Below, one piece after another: positions 26,899 through 41,159 of a stretch of 64,000 nucleotides of DNA (within the stretch, counting starts at the first letter, position 1; every line of letters begins with the position of its first letter). Source of the DNA: Phallusia mammillata (Eukaryota > Chordata > Ascidiacea > Phlebobranchia > Ascidiidae); contig QLIY01000443.1 in NCBI GenBank assembly GCA_003260075.1, positions 63,917-127,916 on the forward strand. The letters are read 5' to 3'. The notes under the pieces are model-generated. The model saw only the letters and a list, made by a program, of their open reading frames with translations. It searched no databases and had not been told where the DNA came from. The translations under genes were made by a program, and so were the position numbers.

Positions 26899-29800
26899 TT
26901 ACAAAGCGGTGTTGCAATCATTAACAGTAAGCAAACATGAATATTGGCAGTTTTGTGGCAGTAAAGGTGTCTTGTCCTCGATGCAAGTTGGAACTGCCCA
27001 AACACTAAATGAGTTCAAGTTGTATACGCCAGGCAAAACGAAACAAGCGTTCATGGATATAGTGTGAGATCCATGAGGAGTCAGAAGAAACTTTGAAAGT
27101 GCCTTACTTGTCCATAGAAACTGTGGACCATTGATGATTTGATTTTGGCCGGAATCAAGACCGTCCAGCTTTACTCTGACTTCACACTCATACAAATTCT
27201 GTACTAGAATTGTAACAGGAACAATACAGAGCCTTGAAGATGAAAAATTGTTTTCAACATGGGTATCATGCATGACTTTCCATTTTATTAACTGATGCAA
27301 TGCAGCTAGAGACTGGCTATTGTCTTGTAGGGCTGCATTTGAACTTGAACCCAAGCCAAGTTTGGACAAGTCATACTGTTGGTCACTCACTTCTTGTAGC
27401 ATGAGGTACTGTTGCCCCAATCTCGAACTATCATTTGAAAAACACCACTCCACTGCAACAACCAGGTGCTTTGGATTGCTGTAAGTGTTACTTTCACCAT
27501 CCTTTGTAACAGTTTTGACTTTGATGCTGTTTGCAGACAAATCCACCCCTGTGAGTTCTGCTTTTTCTGCACCAAAAATCAGCTGCTGACAGGTAGTGTT
27601 TTCCTGATGTCCATTTTCTTTGGAGCATCTGTTTGCAACCGAGAAACAAAGCTTTAACTCTTGTTTCAGTGGCACAGTAGGTAGCACTGTGTTTTCGATT
27701 GGTTGTAGTAGCCAAGTCCGTGAATCGCAAAACACACCACTGACACAAAATTCATTTGATGTTGCAACACTTTTGTTTCTAACATCAACGGATACAACAG
27801 CCCCATCTTGACTGTTTTCCCAAAACACTGTTGATTCCATTTCAATAGATGGCAACATTTTGACAATTCCATCAAAGCATAAGGTTCGATAAAACATATT
27901 GTCTTTTATGTACTCACTTGCTTCATAATAATACATAATTTGCACATGACTGCTTTCTGTATTGGCACTACCCTGAAACCAAAGCTTCATTTTCATTTCT
28001 TGTTCAGGCTTGCAACAGCTATCAGGTAGGTTTTGTACTAAACATTGGACACTTGAATGAATGTGTGAACTCTTTAGGAAGTGATGTTTGGCATGAGCTA
28101 TGGTACCCTCAACATCAGTGAACACACAGTGGCAATTAGAAGTATAGGCAACTTTGAGGTTACATAGGTCCCTTTTGCCAATGTTTTTAAGAGACACCTC
28201 AGCACATACAATCTGTCCCCCAAGCAGAGTAGTGGGAAAACCTTGAATACTGTGTTTTAGCAGCGGCATGGCAGGGCACACTTTGACCAAGATCCCACCC
28301 TTACCATCTTGAGTAAACAATTGCCTTCCAGTTAATTCCACATTTGAGATATTTGTTTGAAGATTGAAACCCGAAGAAGATGCAATACTGAGCTTGTATA
28401 AAACCCCAACAATGGTCATTTCACCCACAGCATTTGCAGTTACTGGGAACGATATGATCATTTCAGAGTTTTCTGCAACAATAACTTCATTTACTGTGGT
28501 ACTGTTAATAGCTGATGTCTCTATTAGTTGAAGTTCATATATGAGGGTTGCGGAGTGTAGGGCAAGAGGCACGTTTAAAGGATTGCACACACAAATATCA
28601 ACAGTAAATTGCTCACCAACTACGCACTCAAACAAAGTTTGGTCTTTCGTCTTGGTTGGGGGTTGAATCAAAAGATTAGGTTTTTCTTTGGCAGCAATGT
28701 CTATAAGCGCCTGTGTTAGCATGGGCCATTCCACAGCATTCTTGGTTGCACAGTCGTCTGTCGCACTTCTAACCATACACTGAGGCAGATTTACTTTTGG
28801 AACTGTTGGGGCAACAATTGTATTGCCTGCTTCACTCTTTCTTTTGGAGACAAGTAGGTATTCATGAAGAAACAAGGCTTGTTGTGAAACAGGTTGCTTG
28901 GATTCAACCAAAAGACTTTGAAAGGAATCAGCAGCATCTTCAAGTTGTTTTAAATTGAAGGAATGCCGACCTATAGTGAAGTTTATGTGGTCCTCAGCCA
29001 GACTCCAACCACAACCCTTGTATACTTGAAAAGCATATTTGTAACATGCCAGGGCACATGACTTTTGCAAAGCCTTGCCATATCGGTGGCCTGCAAGAAC
29101 AACATAAAAAGCAAATTTTCTCAACAATGGTCTTTTGGTGTGTAGAAAACACTGGGCTATTTGTTCAAGCAACATTGCACTTTTTAGGTCATCATCATTG
29201 TCATTGGAAAGTTTCAACAGTTGAGAGGCAGCTTCAGCATACATCCCTTTATTTCCAAGACATTCTAGACTTACCAGAGCACATCGAAGAGACAAGTAAT
29301 CATCACTGCAGGTAGTGCTGTAGGTATCAAGTGCAGAATCAACATAATGAGCAGGATAGGCCCTCTGTGATTTTGGCTGCATAAAATTAGAAAATGCAGC
29401 CATTTCTGAAGCACCAGCTGCATGAAGCCAGGCTTGCTCGTTGGAGAAGTCTTTTCTTGCACTATGGTAGTAGTAATATGCATGTTCATACATTTGGCAA
29501 AGAAAAAAGAGGTCAGCCAGCTTTCGTGTTTGCAGTTCTTGTGACTCAGCCCCACCAGCAAGTGTCTTTAATGCAGGAGCACTTGCTGCCTTGTTACCAC
29601 CAAAAAGGGATCTGGTTGCACGAAAAAATGACTTATGGATTGCCTTGCGAGAGGCAATTTGCTCATTGCACACCCTAATGGTTTTTTCCATGTATGGAAC
29701 AAGACCTTGTGAAGCAAATTCCTGCATAAACTTTCTCAAGTTTTCATGGTCCACTAGTGTAAGGCAGCAGCCAAAACCCTTCTCTGTAATGTTAACTGAT

Positions 29801-30666
29801 TGCCGTAAATCCTTGACCCATTTTAAGTCAGCGGTTTGTGCAGTGTCATTAGAATTTGTCACAGTTTCATCCTTCATGCTTAGTCCATTGCTATCAGACA
29901 TTTTGTCCTGAATTTTCCAGTTTACAAATCTACTCCAGGGGTCTGGCAAGTGTTGCTCTTCATTAGTTGATTTTGAGTTAATCGCTAACATATTACAGGC
30001 ATGCTTTCCATACATGGCTTGTAGATCATTGATCACCTTCTGAGCTTTTGCAGTATCAGCATAGGAGTTGTCATGTAGTAAAACATAGTACTTCAAAGTG
30101 TTGGGTGTCATCCAACGCAAGTGTGTCTGGTTAGACTGGTGTTGAATGTAATTCTGCTGTTGACTTAGCTTGGCAAATTCTTCCAATGGCTCTGGATGGG
30201 AGGATGATACCACCAGCAAACATGCAATACAGTGCTTTACAAACTCGTGTAGTTTGGGCTGGGCCAAAGACGTAACAGTTTCCCTGTAGGCATCAAACCA
30301 AGGACAGGACATGTTTACTGAGACATTGTACTTGTCTGATTTTATAGTTATGGGCTGTGAGTTATCAAACCCTGAAGACTTCTCTGCTACTACAGATGAC
30401 AGCAGTTGTTTGATTGCATTTTGGTCAGGGACATTACAACGAAGGTCACACATGGTTATATGCAAGTCTTTAATAATGTACGCCTGGTTGCTGGGATCAT
30501 GTACCTGGATTTCAGAGTTGATGGCACAAAATGGCTGGATAAGCTCTGTAAATGACAGGTTGTTTCTTTGACTGATGATTTCAGCATCTTGACTACAGAG
30601 CACAGCAACATGGGGTGAAAAAAGACCCTTTATGAAGTTGTCTGATGACTGTGCACATTGGGACAT
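26899..30666 (-). CDS. TRAPPC8: TRAPPC8 (Trs85 homologue), single uninterrupted exon
   Basis: Subunit of the TRAPPIII complex, which activates Rab1 in ER-Golgi traffic and autophagy. One open frame of 1255 codons begins MSQCAQSSDNFI and matches the animal TRAPPC8 N terminus: HVAVLCSQDAE, then LSFTELIQPF, PWFDAYRETV, a block containing NTLKYYVLLHD, and DPWSRFVNWK. The central part (about residues 370-600) has the alpha-helical repeat character of the family, with LADLFFLCQMYEHAYYYYH. The C-terminal part is beta-rich. It is somewhat shorter than the roughly 1400-residue vertebrate protein. No intron is present, whereas vertebrate TRAPPC8 has many, and its neighbours here have many. The frame is intact, so it is not an obvious processed pseudogene. 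The start is the first ATG and matches the family. Confidence 0.93.
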   Translation of the reverse strand: MSQCAQSSDNFIKGLFSPHVAVLCSQDAEIISQRNNLSFTELIQPFCAINSEIQVHDPSNQAYIIKDLHITMCDLRCNVPDQNAIKQLLSSVVAEKSSGFDNSQPITIKSDKYNVSVNMSCPWFDAYRETVTSLAQPKLHEFVKHCIACLLVVSSSHPEPLEEFAKLSQQQNYIQHQSNQTHLRWMTPNTLKYYVLLHDNSYADTAKAQKVINDLQAMYGKHACNMLAINSKSTNEEQHLPDPWSRFVNWKIQDKMSDSNGLSMKDETVTNSNDTAQTADLKWVKDLRQSVNITEKGFGCCLTLVDHENLRKFMQEFASQGLVPYMEKTIRVCNEQIASRKAIHKSFFRATRSLFGGNKAASAPALKTLAGGAESQELQTRKLADLFFLCQMYEHAYYYYHSARKDFSNEQAWLHAAGASEMAAFSNFMQPKSQRAYPAHYVDSALDTYSTTCSDDYLSLRCALVSLECLGNKGMYAEAASQLLKLSNDNDDDLKSAMLLEQIAQCFLHTKRPLLRKFAFYVVLAGHRYGKALQKSCALACYKYAFQVYKGCGWSLAEDHINFTIGRHSFNLKQLEDAADSFQSLLVESKQPVSQQALFLHEYLLVSKRKSEAGNTIVAPTVPKVNLPQCMVRSATDDCATKNAVEWPMLTQALIDIAAKEKPNLLIQPPTKTKDQTLFECVVGEQFTVDICVCNPLNVPLALHSATLIYELQLIETSAINSTTVNEVIVAENSEMIISFPVTANAVGEMTIVGVLYKLSIASSSGFNLQTNISNVELTGRQLFTQDGKGGILVKVCPAMPLLKHSIQGFPTTLLGGQIVCAEVSLKNIGKRDLCNLKVAYTSNCHCVFTDVEGTIAHAKHHFLKSSHIHSSVQCLVQNLPDSCCKPEQEMKMKLWFQGSANTESSHVQIMYYYEASEYIKDNMFYRTLCFDGIVKMLPSIEMESTVFWENSQDGAVVSVDVRNKSVATSNEFCVSGVFCDSRTWLLQPIENTVLPTVPLKQELKLCFSVANRCSKENGHQENTTCQQLIFGAEKAELTGVDLSANSIKVKTVTKDGESNTYSNPKHLVVAVEWCFSNDSSRLGQQYLMLQEVSDQQYDLSKLGLGSSSNAALQDNSQSLAALHQLIKWKVMHDTHVENNFSSSRLCIVPVTILVQNLYECEVRVKLDGLDSGQNQIINGPQFLWTSKALSKFLLTPHGSHTISMNACFVLPGVYNLNSFSVWAVPTCIEDKTPLLPQNCQYSCLLTVNDCNTAL

Positions 30667-30894
30667 TGCACTGATTCACATTTGATGTGATTTACAAATT
30701 ATGCTTAGTTAATTGACCTAAAATTAAACATACATTATTCAAATTTACAATGTATTGTGCTTATGTGATACGGTAGCATTTTTGTGTGACCCCAAACCCA
30801 AAACTTCTGCTTTAAGTATCACACTGACATTCTGAGTACGTGCTAACGTTTTGTATACATTATACACAAACCATATCTGTGCGTCTTGCAAGGC

Positions 30895-31724
<830 letters not shown>

Positions 31725-31725
<1 letters not shown>

Positions 31726-32060
31726 TGATGAGTTTCCTTGTTTTGCAACTTAACCGTTTTGTTTGCAGTCAAGTACGAAGATCGTTACTACAAGTTTGCA
31801 AAAAAATGTTACGATTTAAAGCATAGCACAGAACAACCTTTTTGCAAATCGAAATGTCTTGTTGATAAAATATCCATGGGCAAGAAAACGAAGACAGCGG
31901 TCAAAATCTGCTCTACAGAGGGAGAACAACAATTGTACGTAACAAACAAAACAACGACAGTTATAAATCAATAAAAAGTCGTAGTAACCAAACCCATTGG
32001 TTCAAAAACACGTATTAAAGATACAAATGATATGCAATAGCCTAAAGCTTAAATGTTGTG
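31725..32060 (+). repeat. segment duplicated near 37420, with an open frame of unknown value
   Basis: This block recurs at about 37420-37720 with many differences; both contain caaatcgaaatgtcttgttg. Here a frame stays open from an acceptor-like ttttgtttgcag through VKYEDRYYKFAKK and ends VTNKTTTVINQ, with AATAAA just after the stop. The second copy is broken by stops and indels. It lies downstream of the four-transmembrane genes, so it is probably part of the same segmental duplication. I cannot say whether the frame is a real exon. Confidence 0.45.
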
Positions 32061-32096
32061 GTCATTGGCGGAGTAAAGATTCGTTTTAGTGTGGGC

Positions 32097-32287
<191 letters not shown>

Positions 32288-32359
32288 CGGTTTAAACTTC
32301 AAAAAGACCGAATCGGCACACCAGAAAAAACAACATTATGTTGTTGTAACAAGTTTCGC

Positions 32360-33915
32360 TTATACCTCCGATTGGTAAGGTTTGCTTGGAGTGGATACAG
32401 TTATTTTCAGAACACAATTTACAAAAATGATTTCGGCAACCACGAAACCCAAGAAGAAAGTCCATATCACCCAAGCGATGATATAAGCAGAGGAATAAGA
32501 GAGAGTCGTCGCCAACCTATTTCCACTTGTATCATAACCGACAATGATGTGAGTCGCCCAGTAATTGGTGTACACGCTAAGGCCTATCAACAGTAGAAAC
32601 TCTGGAAAAAAGAAAATTGTTTTCTAAAGGTTTTCAGTTAGTGGCAGTTGGTTTTCTGTACGTAGACAATATCGCCTTATAAAAGTCACAATACCCCAAG
32701 AATAACCAAGTTTAAAATTAAAATGTACAATGTTATAGGCGCAAATTTTGTATTGTATTTATATTGCTCTAGCTAGCATGCTTCTTCTCTCCAGTGTCCG
32801 AATATGGACTTCGGCAGTGCTTAATAATGCTAGGCTACTTCGAAACAACAATAAAACGGCTTACATTCTTGTGATCAGCAGTTAAAATTCTTTACAATGC
32901 AGCATTCAGCCTTGAACGAACAATTGTACCCCTACAATCAAGAGCATTATGACGTTGTGCAACTGGCCTACACACACGAGGCGTTGCTATGTTTTCACTG
33001 GGCGAATTTAACCTAACCGAATGGTCTGTGGAGTGGGGTGTATATTAAGGCGGATGGGCCACGGGAGGTCCCAGCATGAAATTTACCTGATAGTATGTAC
33101 AGGATCTGAGTAATTCTCATGTAAAACATCGGTCCGTGTGAGAATAACGTTCGACGTAGCAACGCCACAAACTGCGTTACAACGGAAGCAATAAGGACGA
33201 GTATTGTCAGAATCAGCATCGCTTGAAGAGTTTCAATTCCACTGTTTGATTTTACTAAAACAAAACACAAAAAAATACGTCGCCTTCGGTTTTCAACGTG
33301 CAAGTTTGATAAATTTTGGAACAGAATATTGGTTAAAAAAGGCACTGATAGAGATTTGCTTTAATAGTCACAATTGTATGCCAAAAACTTTGCGTTTTAG
33401 TTGATTTACTTTTCTTAACAAGCTCTATGGTATTTATTTCAAAACAGTGAGTTACATGGGAACAGCTGTAGCTACATAGGCCTACAAGTGGCAATTTAAA
33501 ACGTCATTAATGCATTCACTGTTCATGCAGTGATTTTTAAAATATCCTCACCAACTAGATTAAATTTGCAAATCATGTGTTTTAGACAAATTCTCTGAGC
33601 GTTTAGCCTGTAAACCGTGCAGTATAGTGCATCTGATTGGTGTTCTACATGCTTAAAAGTCTGAGAACATTGAATTAATATGTCGAGTTTACACCGTTTT
33701 GCCAACAGTTAAATCAACTTACTGTAAAAGTAATAATTTCCATTCTTGTCAGCCAAAGAAAAGGCGCCAAAATTAAAAGTCACGTCTTTTGTGCCAAATT
33801 TGACGAGCGCTTGCAGCCAGCTTTTCATTGCTGCCGTTGTAATGACGAGGAGAAGTTGAATAATTCCGGCAGCTAACGACACAACACACACATGCCAAAA
33901 CTGCAGAGCAACCAT
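32360..33915 (-). CDS. four-transmembrane PMP22/claudin-like protein, copy A, complete
   Basis: Three exons on the minus strand: 33723-33915, 33087-33254, 32360-32601. Junctions are GT-AG and in phase, giving 200 residues. It begins MVALQFWHVCVVSL. Hydrophobic segments lie at about 8-30, 72-95, 113-133 and 153-180, with short charged loops. The spacing fits the PMP22/EMP/claudin superfamily. The first extracellular loop lacks the claudin W-GLW-C-C motif, so it is not a classical claudin. The cluster-wide N-terminal pattern is [FY]WHxxxxSLxAG followed by Q, and exon 2 has the motif AMLIL. It is the most distant of the intact cluster copies. Function is unknown; such proteins often act in membrane contacts or as channel accessory subunits. 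Confidence 0.65.
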
Positions 33916-34231
33916 TTTTGCTATGGTTTACACTTTACTGCAATACAGATTGAATGACAAACAAAGTTATCGTTTCAATTGCTCTCATTCTGCCTTGCTT
34001 TTAGTAGTATAAACAGAGTGTGTAAAATATAATTTACGATAGATTATTGCGCGACGGACGCTTAGCGTGTAACAAAGGATGTTCCTGTTTTAGACCAGCT
34101 AAAAGCACATCAATTCAATGAGGTATTGTTTGTGAGCCATATCCAGAGCTAGGTGAAATATTACACTAAAACTAGCTTGTTTCAATAAGAATAAGCAATG
34201 ATGACTTTCGAAATTGAATTCAATTAAAATA

Positions 34232-34396
34232 CAGTAAACCTCGATTAAACCGGATTCGGTTTTAATCCAAATCTTGATCTGCGCCTAATTTGGACAAGAC
34301 ATGAGCTACAAATGATTTGTAATGTGGTAAGGCTTTAAGTCGCCTAATCTGGACAATTTTTGGTTCAAACGGATCCGGATTAACAGAGGTTTACTG
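34232..34396. mobile_element. pogo/Tigger-like MITE
   Basis: The 165-bp element has ends CAGTAAACCTCGATTAAACC and, on the other strand, CAGTAAACCTCTGTTAATCC, which are long matching inverted repeats. TA precedes the left end; CA follows the right end, so the TA target duplication is not intact. End sequences of this type are common in pogo-class Tc1/mariner elements. Confidence 0.7.
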
Positions 34397-36446
34397 CACA
34401 TATGGTTTGGTTTGGCGGTTAAATCGCTCAATTTATTCGCATTTTCAAGCAACTTGTACTAGGAATGCACACCTCAAAGTTTGAAAGCGCGTTCCAATCT
34501 GATAATGCTATGGGATTCACGTAAAATTATATTCTGCAAATGCACCATTGTAAATATGTATTTGCAGACTGACTGCGACACATTCGCTAAACAACCATCA
34601 TATTTAGCCAGTTGTCTCGCAAAAATTGGCACTTTTAGATCAATAAAATAATACAAAAACCAATTTAGCAATTTCAAAGTGCCGTTTGAAAACAGCCCTT
34701 GTAAATCTGTTAAAACCACCGCCCACTTTAATTATTTAAATTAGAAACTAAACCCGCAAATAATTTTCAAAACGCCAGAGATGTGCACCACCAGTCACAA
34801 CCGCATTTCTGCAAACATACACCAGTTGTACGAATATCACGTCTCAAACAATCTGTGATGCATTTAGGACAAAAATACAGACTACCATGTTTTTAACAAG
34901 AGAGTATAGGTTCGGTGTAGTAAGTTTACAAAAACTATTTTAAACCCTTAAAAAAACAAACCCCCTTCTCCTGTCCCACAGAGGCGCAACCAGATGCTTA
35001 TATGTACCGTTGCTTGCAGATGTCCAAACTACGATGCCGGTACATAATGTAAGAATGCCCCAAAACTCTAAAAACTTTTTGACTGTAGAAAAAAGCAGTC
35101 ATTTTTTACTCGATAATTACAAAGTAGATTGTTACCGGTTAAACAATGTCGCATATTTTTACTCAGCAGTGCGCACAGTATCGCTTGTTACATTGTAACA
35201 CAAAATATTTGCCGTACTATATTACCATATGACAGAGTTAATTATTGAAGGCTGCTTAAACACATTACGTTAGCGCTGCAATCATTACGTGTATTTTGAC
35301 AAACACCGCAGCAAGTTACGTTGGCTTAATTCAAACTTATTACGAGCTATAACAAAGTATTGCTCATCCAGCAGTTTTATTATAAATAATCGACGTTTCG
35401 ACGTCCTATACAGGACGCCTTCATCGGGAAATGACATAACTTGCAGGACAAAATTTTGTCGATTTTTAACGGAAGTAGGATTTACATACACGAACCTATC
35501 AGATGTAACACGCGCCCCTCTTGCCCCCCGCTGCGGACGCCCATGTGTCCTGCCCGCACTGCTTACCGCTTGACTGCTGCTGAAAACTATGGTGCATTTT
35601 TCTGGTGAAAATCATCCTTATTGTAACAACATTATTGTAGCGAGTGGTTTTTGGTTGTGAAGTGTTTTTATGCATTTTTAAACGCCTGTTTTTATGAATC
35701 ATCCTGTAGGAATTCAGACCTGTTTTAGGTTGACTAATAGCTGTTGTCAGACAATACAAAGTCAAGACACTAAATGACTAATAATTTTTTTCTAGCTTGT
35801 ATTTTACATTGGCAGACTGCATTTACTTACAGATGTAGCATAGCATTACAGTGTAACTAATTTCGTATAAAATGCCTGCTGACCTAGGTACAACCACCAT
35901 GAAGCGCCATTTTCTTTTTCAACTGCTGAACAGTATCACACGCACGTACACCTCGTGCAGTGCAAATGCCGACAACCGCTTCGCGTGGTTTTGAATTTAA
36001 AGCGAGGCGCCGAAAAAGGTGCGACCAGAGATTTTTGCATCTAATTTGCAGCGGCGGTTTTAAGACGTATCGTGCTTAAACTAATCCCAAAACTTAGGTA
36101 AATTAAAAGCCAATGAACGATTCATGGAACTACCGTTTGGCAAAGAAATAAAAAAATTCAAAACGTCATTTGAAATTGTGGCAGAAAAGATACTTTGTTG
36201 GTATTCGTTGACGAGATTCGTTTAATCTGTAACGCTGTATCCATACTGTTTTATGGTCGCTGTTAAATTTTCCAACGATTGATTTCACGATGGCGTGCCG
36301 TCTTTGCCATTCTTTGTCAAACGTTTTAATGTTGTAAGCCACTGTGAATTTACAGTCGGACAAATTTTTTGATTTAGGAGTGTGTTTTGTTAAAAAAGCC
36401 TTAACGTGGTGAAAATGGTTTCGGCAGCGGTTTTTTTTTTGACAAA
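34397..36446. other. intergenic DNA with one hammerhead-like repeat
   Basis: Apart from the repeat at 35300-35470, no gene or element was recognised. Short open frames (for example minus 36166-36363) have no family I know. Confidence 0.4.
35300..35470 (-). repeat. Penelope/hammerhead-like dispersed repeat, copy 1
   Basis: On the minus strand 35391-35428 reads CGATGAAGGCGTCC, then a short loop, then GGACGTCGAAACGTCG. This is the order of a hammerhead core (CUGAUGA, stem II, GAAA), with one core change (C for U). It is followed by gattatttat and about 60 bases shared with the copy at 39905. Such motifs are described in Penelope-like elements. The family call is inference. Confidence 0.4.
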
Positions 36447-37419
<973 letters not shown>

Positions 37420-37720
37420 TGTTTTGTTTGCGGTTAAGTGCGAAGATCGGTTTCAAACGCTACGACTTCAAGTCTAGTACAGGACACCCTTTTGCAAATC
37501 GAAATGTCTTGTTGATAAAATAATGGACAAGAAAACAAAGGACTACGGTCAAAATCTGCTGGTTAAAGAGAGAACTTGTACGTAACAAACAAAACAACGA
37601 TAGTTATAAATCAATAAAAAATCGTAATAAGCAAACGTTAAGATTTGAAAATACGTAATAAAGATATAAACGATATGAAAAAAGATGTTGTTGACATTAG
37701 CGGAATAAAGATTCGTTTAG
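37420..37720. repeat. second copy of the segment at 31725, decayed
   Basis: Aligns with 31725-32060 through gttttgtttgcggttaag, caaatcgaaatgtcttgttg and cgtaacaaacaaaacaacga, but with deletions that break the open frame of the first copy. It marks the left part of a segmental duplication in the four-transmembrane cluster. Confidence 0.65.
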
Positions 37721-38327
37721 TCGGGAATTCGGTTTCAAGCTTCCGTCGCAATAGAAAAAACGAATCGACACATCAGAAGTAATTGTCTTAACGTGTCTGC
37801 TTATAGACATGATTTATAAGACGAAGTTATATCAAAACGAGATTTGGTAATATTTCCCAGGAATTGTGTTGACCCGTTCCTGTTCAACGAGGGAAAATGG
37901 GTGTCAATGTAACCTTTGTGTCATGGATGAACAAATGTAATTTTGGGTTGTTCGATTTACGCAAAACAGGGCTAACGAAACCCGCGATTAGAAAAAATGT
38001 CAATGCCTTACCATAAAGCGAAATCAAAGCCACAAATAAATCATGTAACTGTTTTTGTTTTCTGCATCTGAATATGTTCCTCAGTTCTTTCATATCCGGA
38101 AAACAATCACCGGAAAACAGCGACTGTAGGTGTTTATTACACTTCAACATAAAACTTAACTTTTATACTTTACTATTCATACAAAACAAACATTTTTTTT
38201 ACAATTTATTAGTGACATTCGTGTATTTTTACAAATAGAACAATTAACATGACAAATTTGCACGACCACTCCTTGAACGATAAACACTTTGCAAGTATTT
38301 TGTTTCGTTGTCTTATCTGCAGTAATT

Positions 38328-39639
<1,312 letters not shown>

Positions 39640-39899
39640 TTTCAATTCTTCGCTACGCTTTAAGTTTCATACCAAAACTGGAAAAACACAGTAATTAAAT
39701 TGCAAGTGATTCCTTCTGTTATTTTAGGTGACAATTCGTGCTCACAAAACGTAAAGTTCGACCATTGCTACATCATGTTTTTGTCTTTGGCTTTGTACAC
39801 AAAAAAATAATTTTTGTAAGGCAACAAACTTTCGGGCTTGCAAACTTGATGTTTGTTCATGTTTGTCTTAAACAAAGTTTACCCTTGGCAAGATATGCC

Positions 39900-40012
39900 C
39901 TTATCCTGATAAAGGCGCCTTGAATGGAACGTCGAAACGTCGATTATTTATGACAAAACTACTGGATGAGCAATGCTCGGTTATATGCCTGGCAGCAATA
40001 GCTTATACAATT
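39900..40012 (+). repeat. Penelope/hammerhead-like dispersed repeat, copy 2
   Basis: CCTGATAAAGGCGCC and GTCGAAACGTCG (39905-39942) repeat the core of copy 1, followed by gattatttat and a 25-base block (39985-40009) that begins atgcctggcagc. The same 25 bases occur at 44078-44102 and 47352-47376. Confidence 0.5.
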
Positions 40013-40243
40013 TTTTTCATTGTTTGAAAAACCTTTTCTGGTGAAAAAAACGCAACACCAAGAGGGAATAACCCATAAGAAACTATCGTGTTAAAGCTTA
40101 TGACTTAAGAAACTACGTAAGTTACGGCAAAACTGATGACAGCGGATATTTTGAAACGATGAGAGAATTCAAGATTACAACATTATATGCTATGTTATGT
40201 TTTATTTATAGTTACACTATAGTTTTAAAGTCACAGTCTAGTG

Positions 40244-40285
40244 CAGGGGGAGGCAATCGCCGGTCCGCGGCCCGGTACCGGTCTG

Positions 40286-40357
<72 letters not shown>

Positions 40358-40541
40358 CGTTACCGGGTCGTATAATTGTTCAGGCTATATGCCTTAAAAC
40401 ATTTGGCCCATGTACCCAGGCGATCATAAACTATTTTCGCCGTTTTTATTGCTAATTATTTGTTGTTTTTCAAAGGCCGGTCCGCGATAAAATTTCAGTT
40501 TTAAAAACGGTCCGCAGTCGAAAAAAGGTTACCGACCCCTG
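40244..40541. mobile_element. hAT-type element with perfect 8-bp TSD, containing a 70-G spacer
   Basis: The left end CAGGGGGAGGCAATCGCC and right end GGTTACCGACCCCTG are inverted repeats of the CAGGGGTCGGCAACC type. Identical 8-mers gtctagtg flank it (40236-40243 and 40542-40549). The G run is 40287-40356. Confidence 0.88.
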
Positions 40542-40668
40542 GTCTAGTGTACGATGGAATACAATACAACAACTGGCTACCAGCGACGGTAGTAGCTAAG
40601 CAGTAGGTACTAATAGTGTTTAGCTTTACAATTTTATACATTAACAAAAATACTATAATGCCGTAAAT

Positions 40669-40963
<295 letters not shown>

Positions 40964-41159
40964 AACTAAAAACTGTAATAAGACTGACCTATAAGCAAAA
41001 TTGCAACTATTTGCAGCTGAAACTGAACGCGTAAACTAAGTCTTTGTAGCCCTATGGATTTAAACCATTCGTTAGAAACAGACATAACAACCACAACGGA
41101 CAAAAAATGTACAGTATCACGATGCTTAATTATTGTTAACTGTGGCTTTTCGAAAAAAT

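Noticed and set aside
32360-33915. Naming the four-transmembrane genes as claudins
   Set aside because: The W-GLW-C-C loop signature is absent, so only a superfamily-level resemblance can be claimed.
36166-36363. 65-codon minus-strand frame with fairly protein-like composition
   Set aside because: No family recognised, no support from splice sites or duplication.
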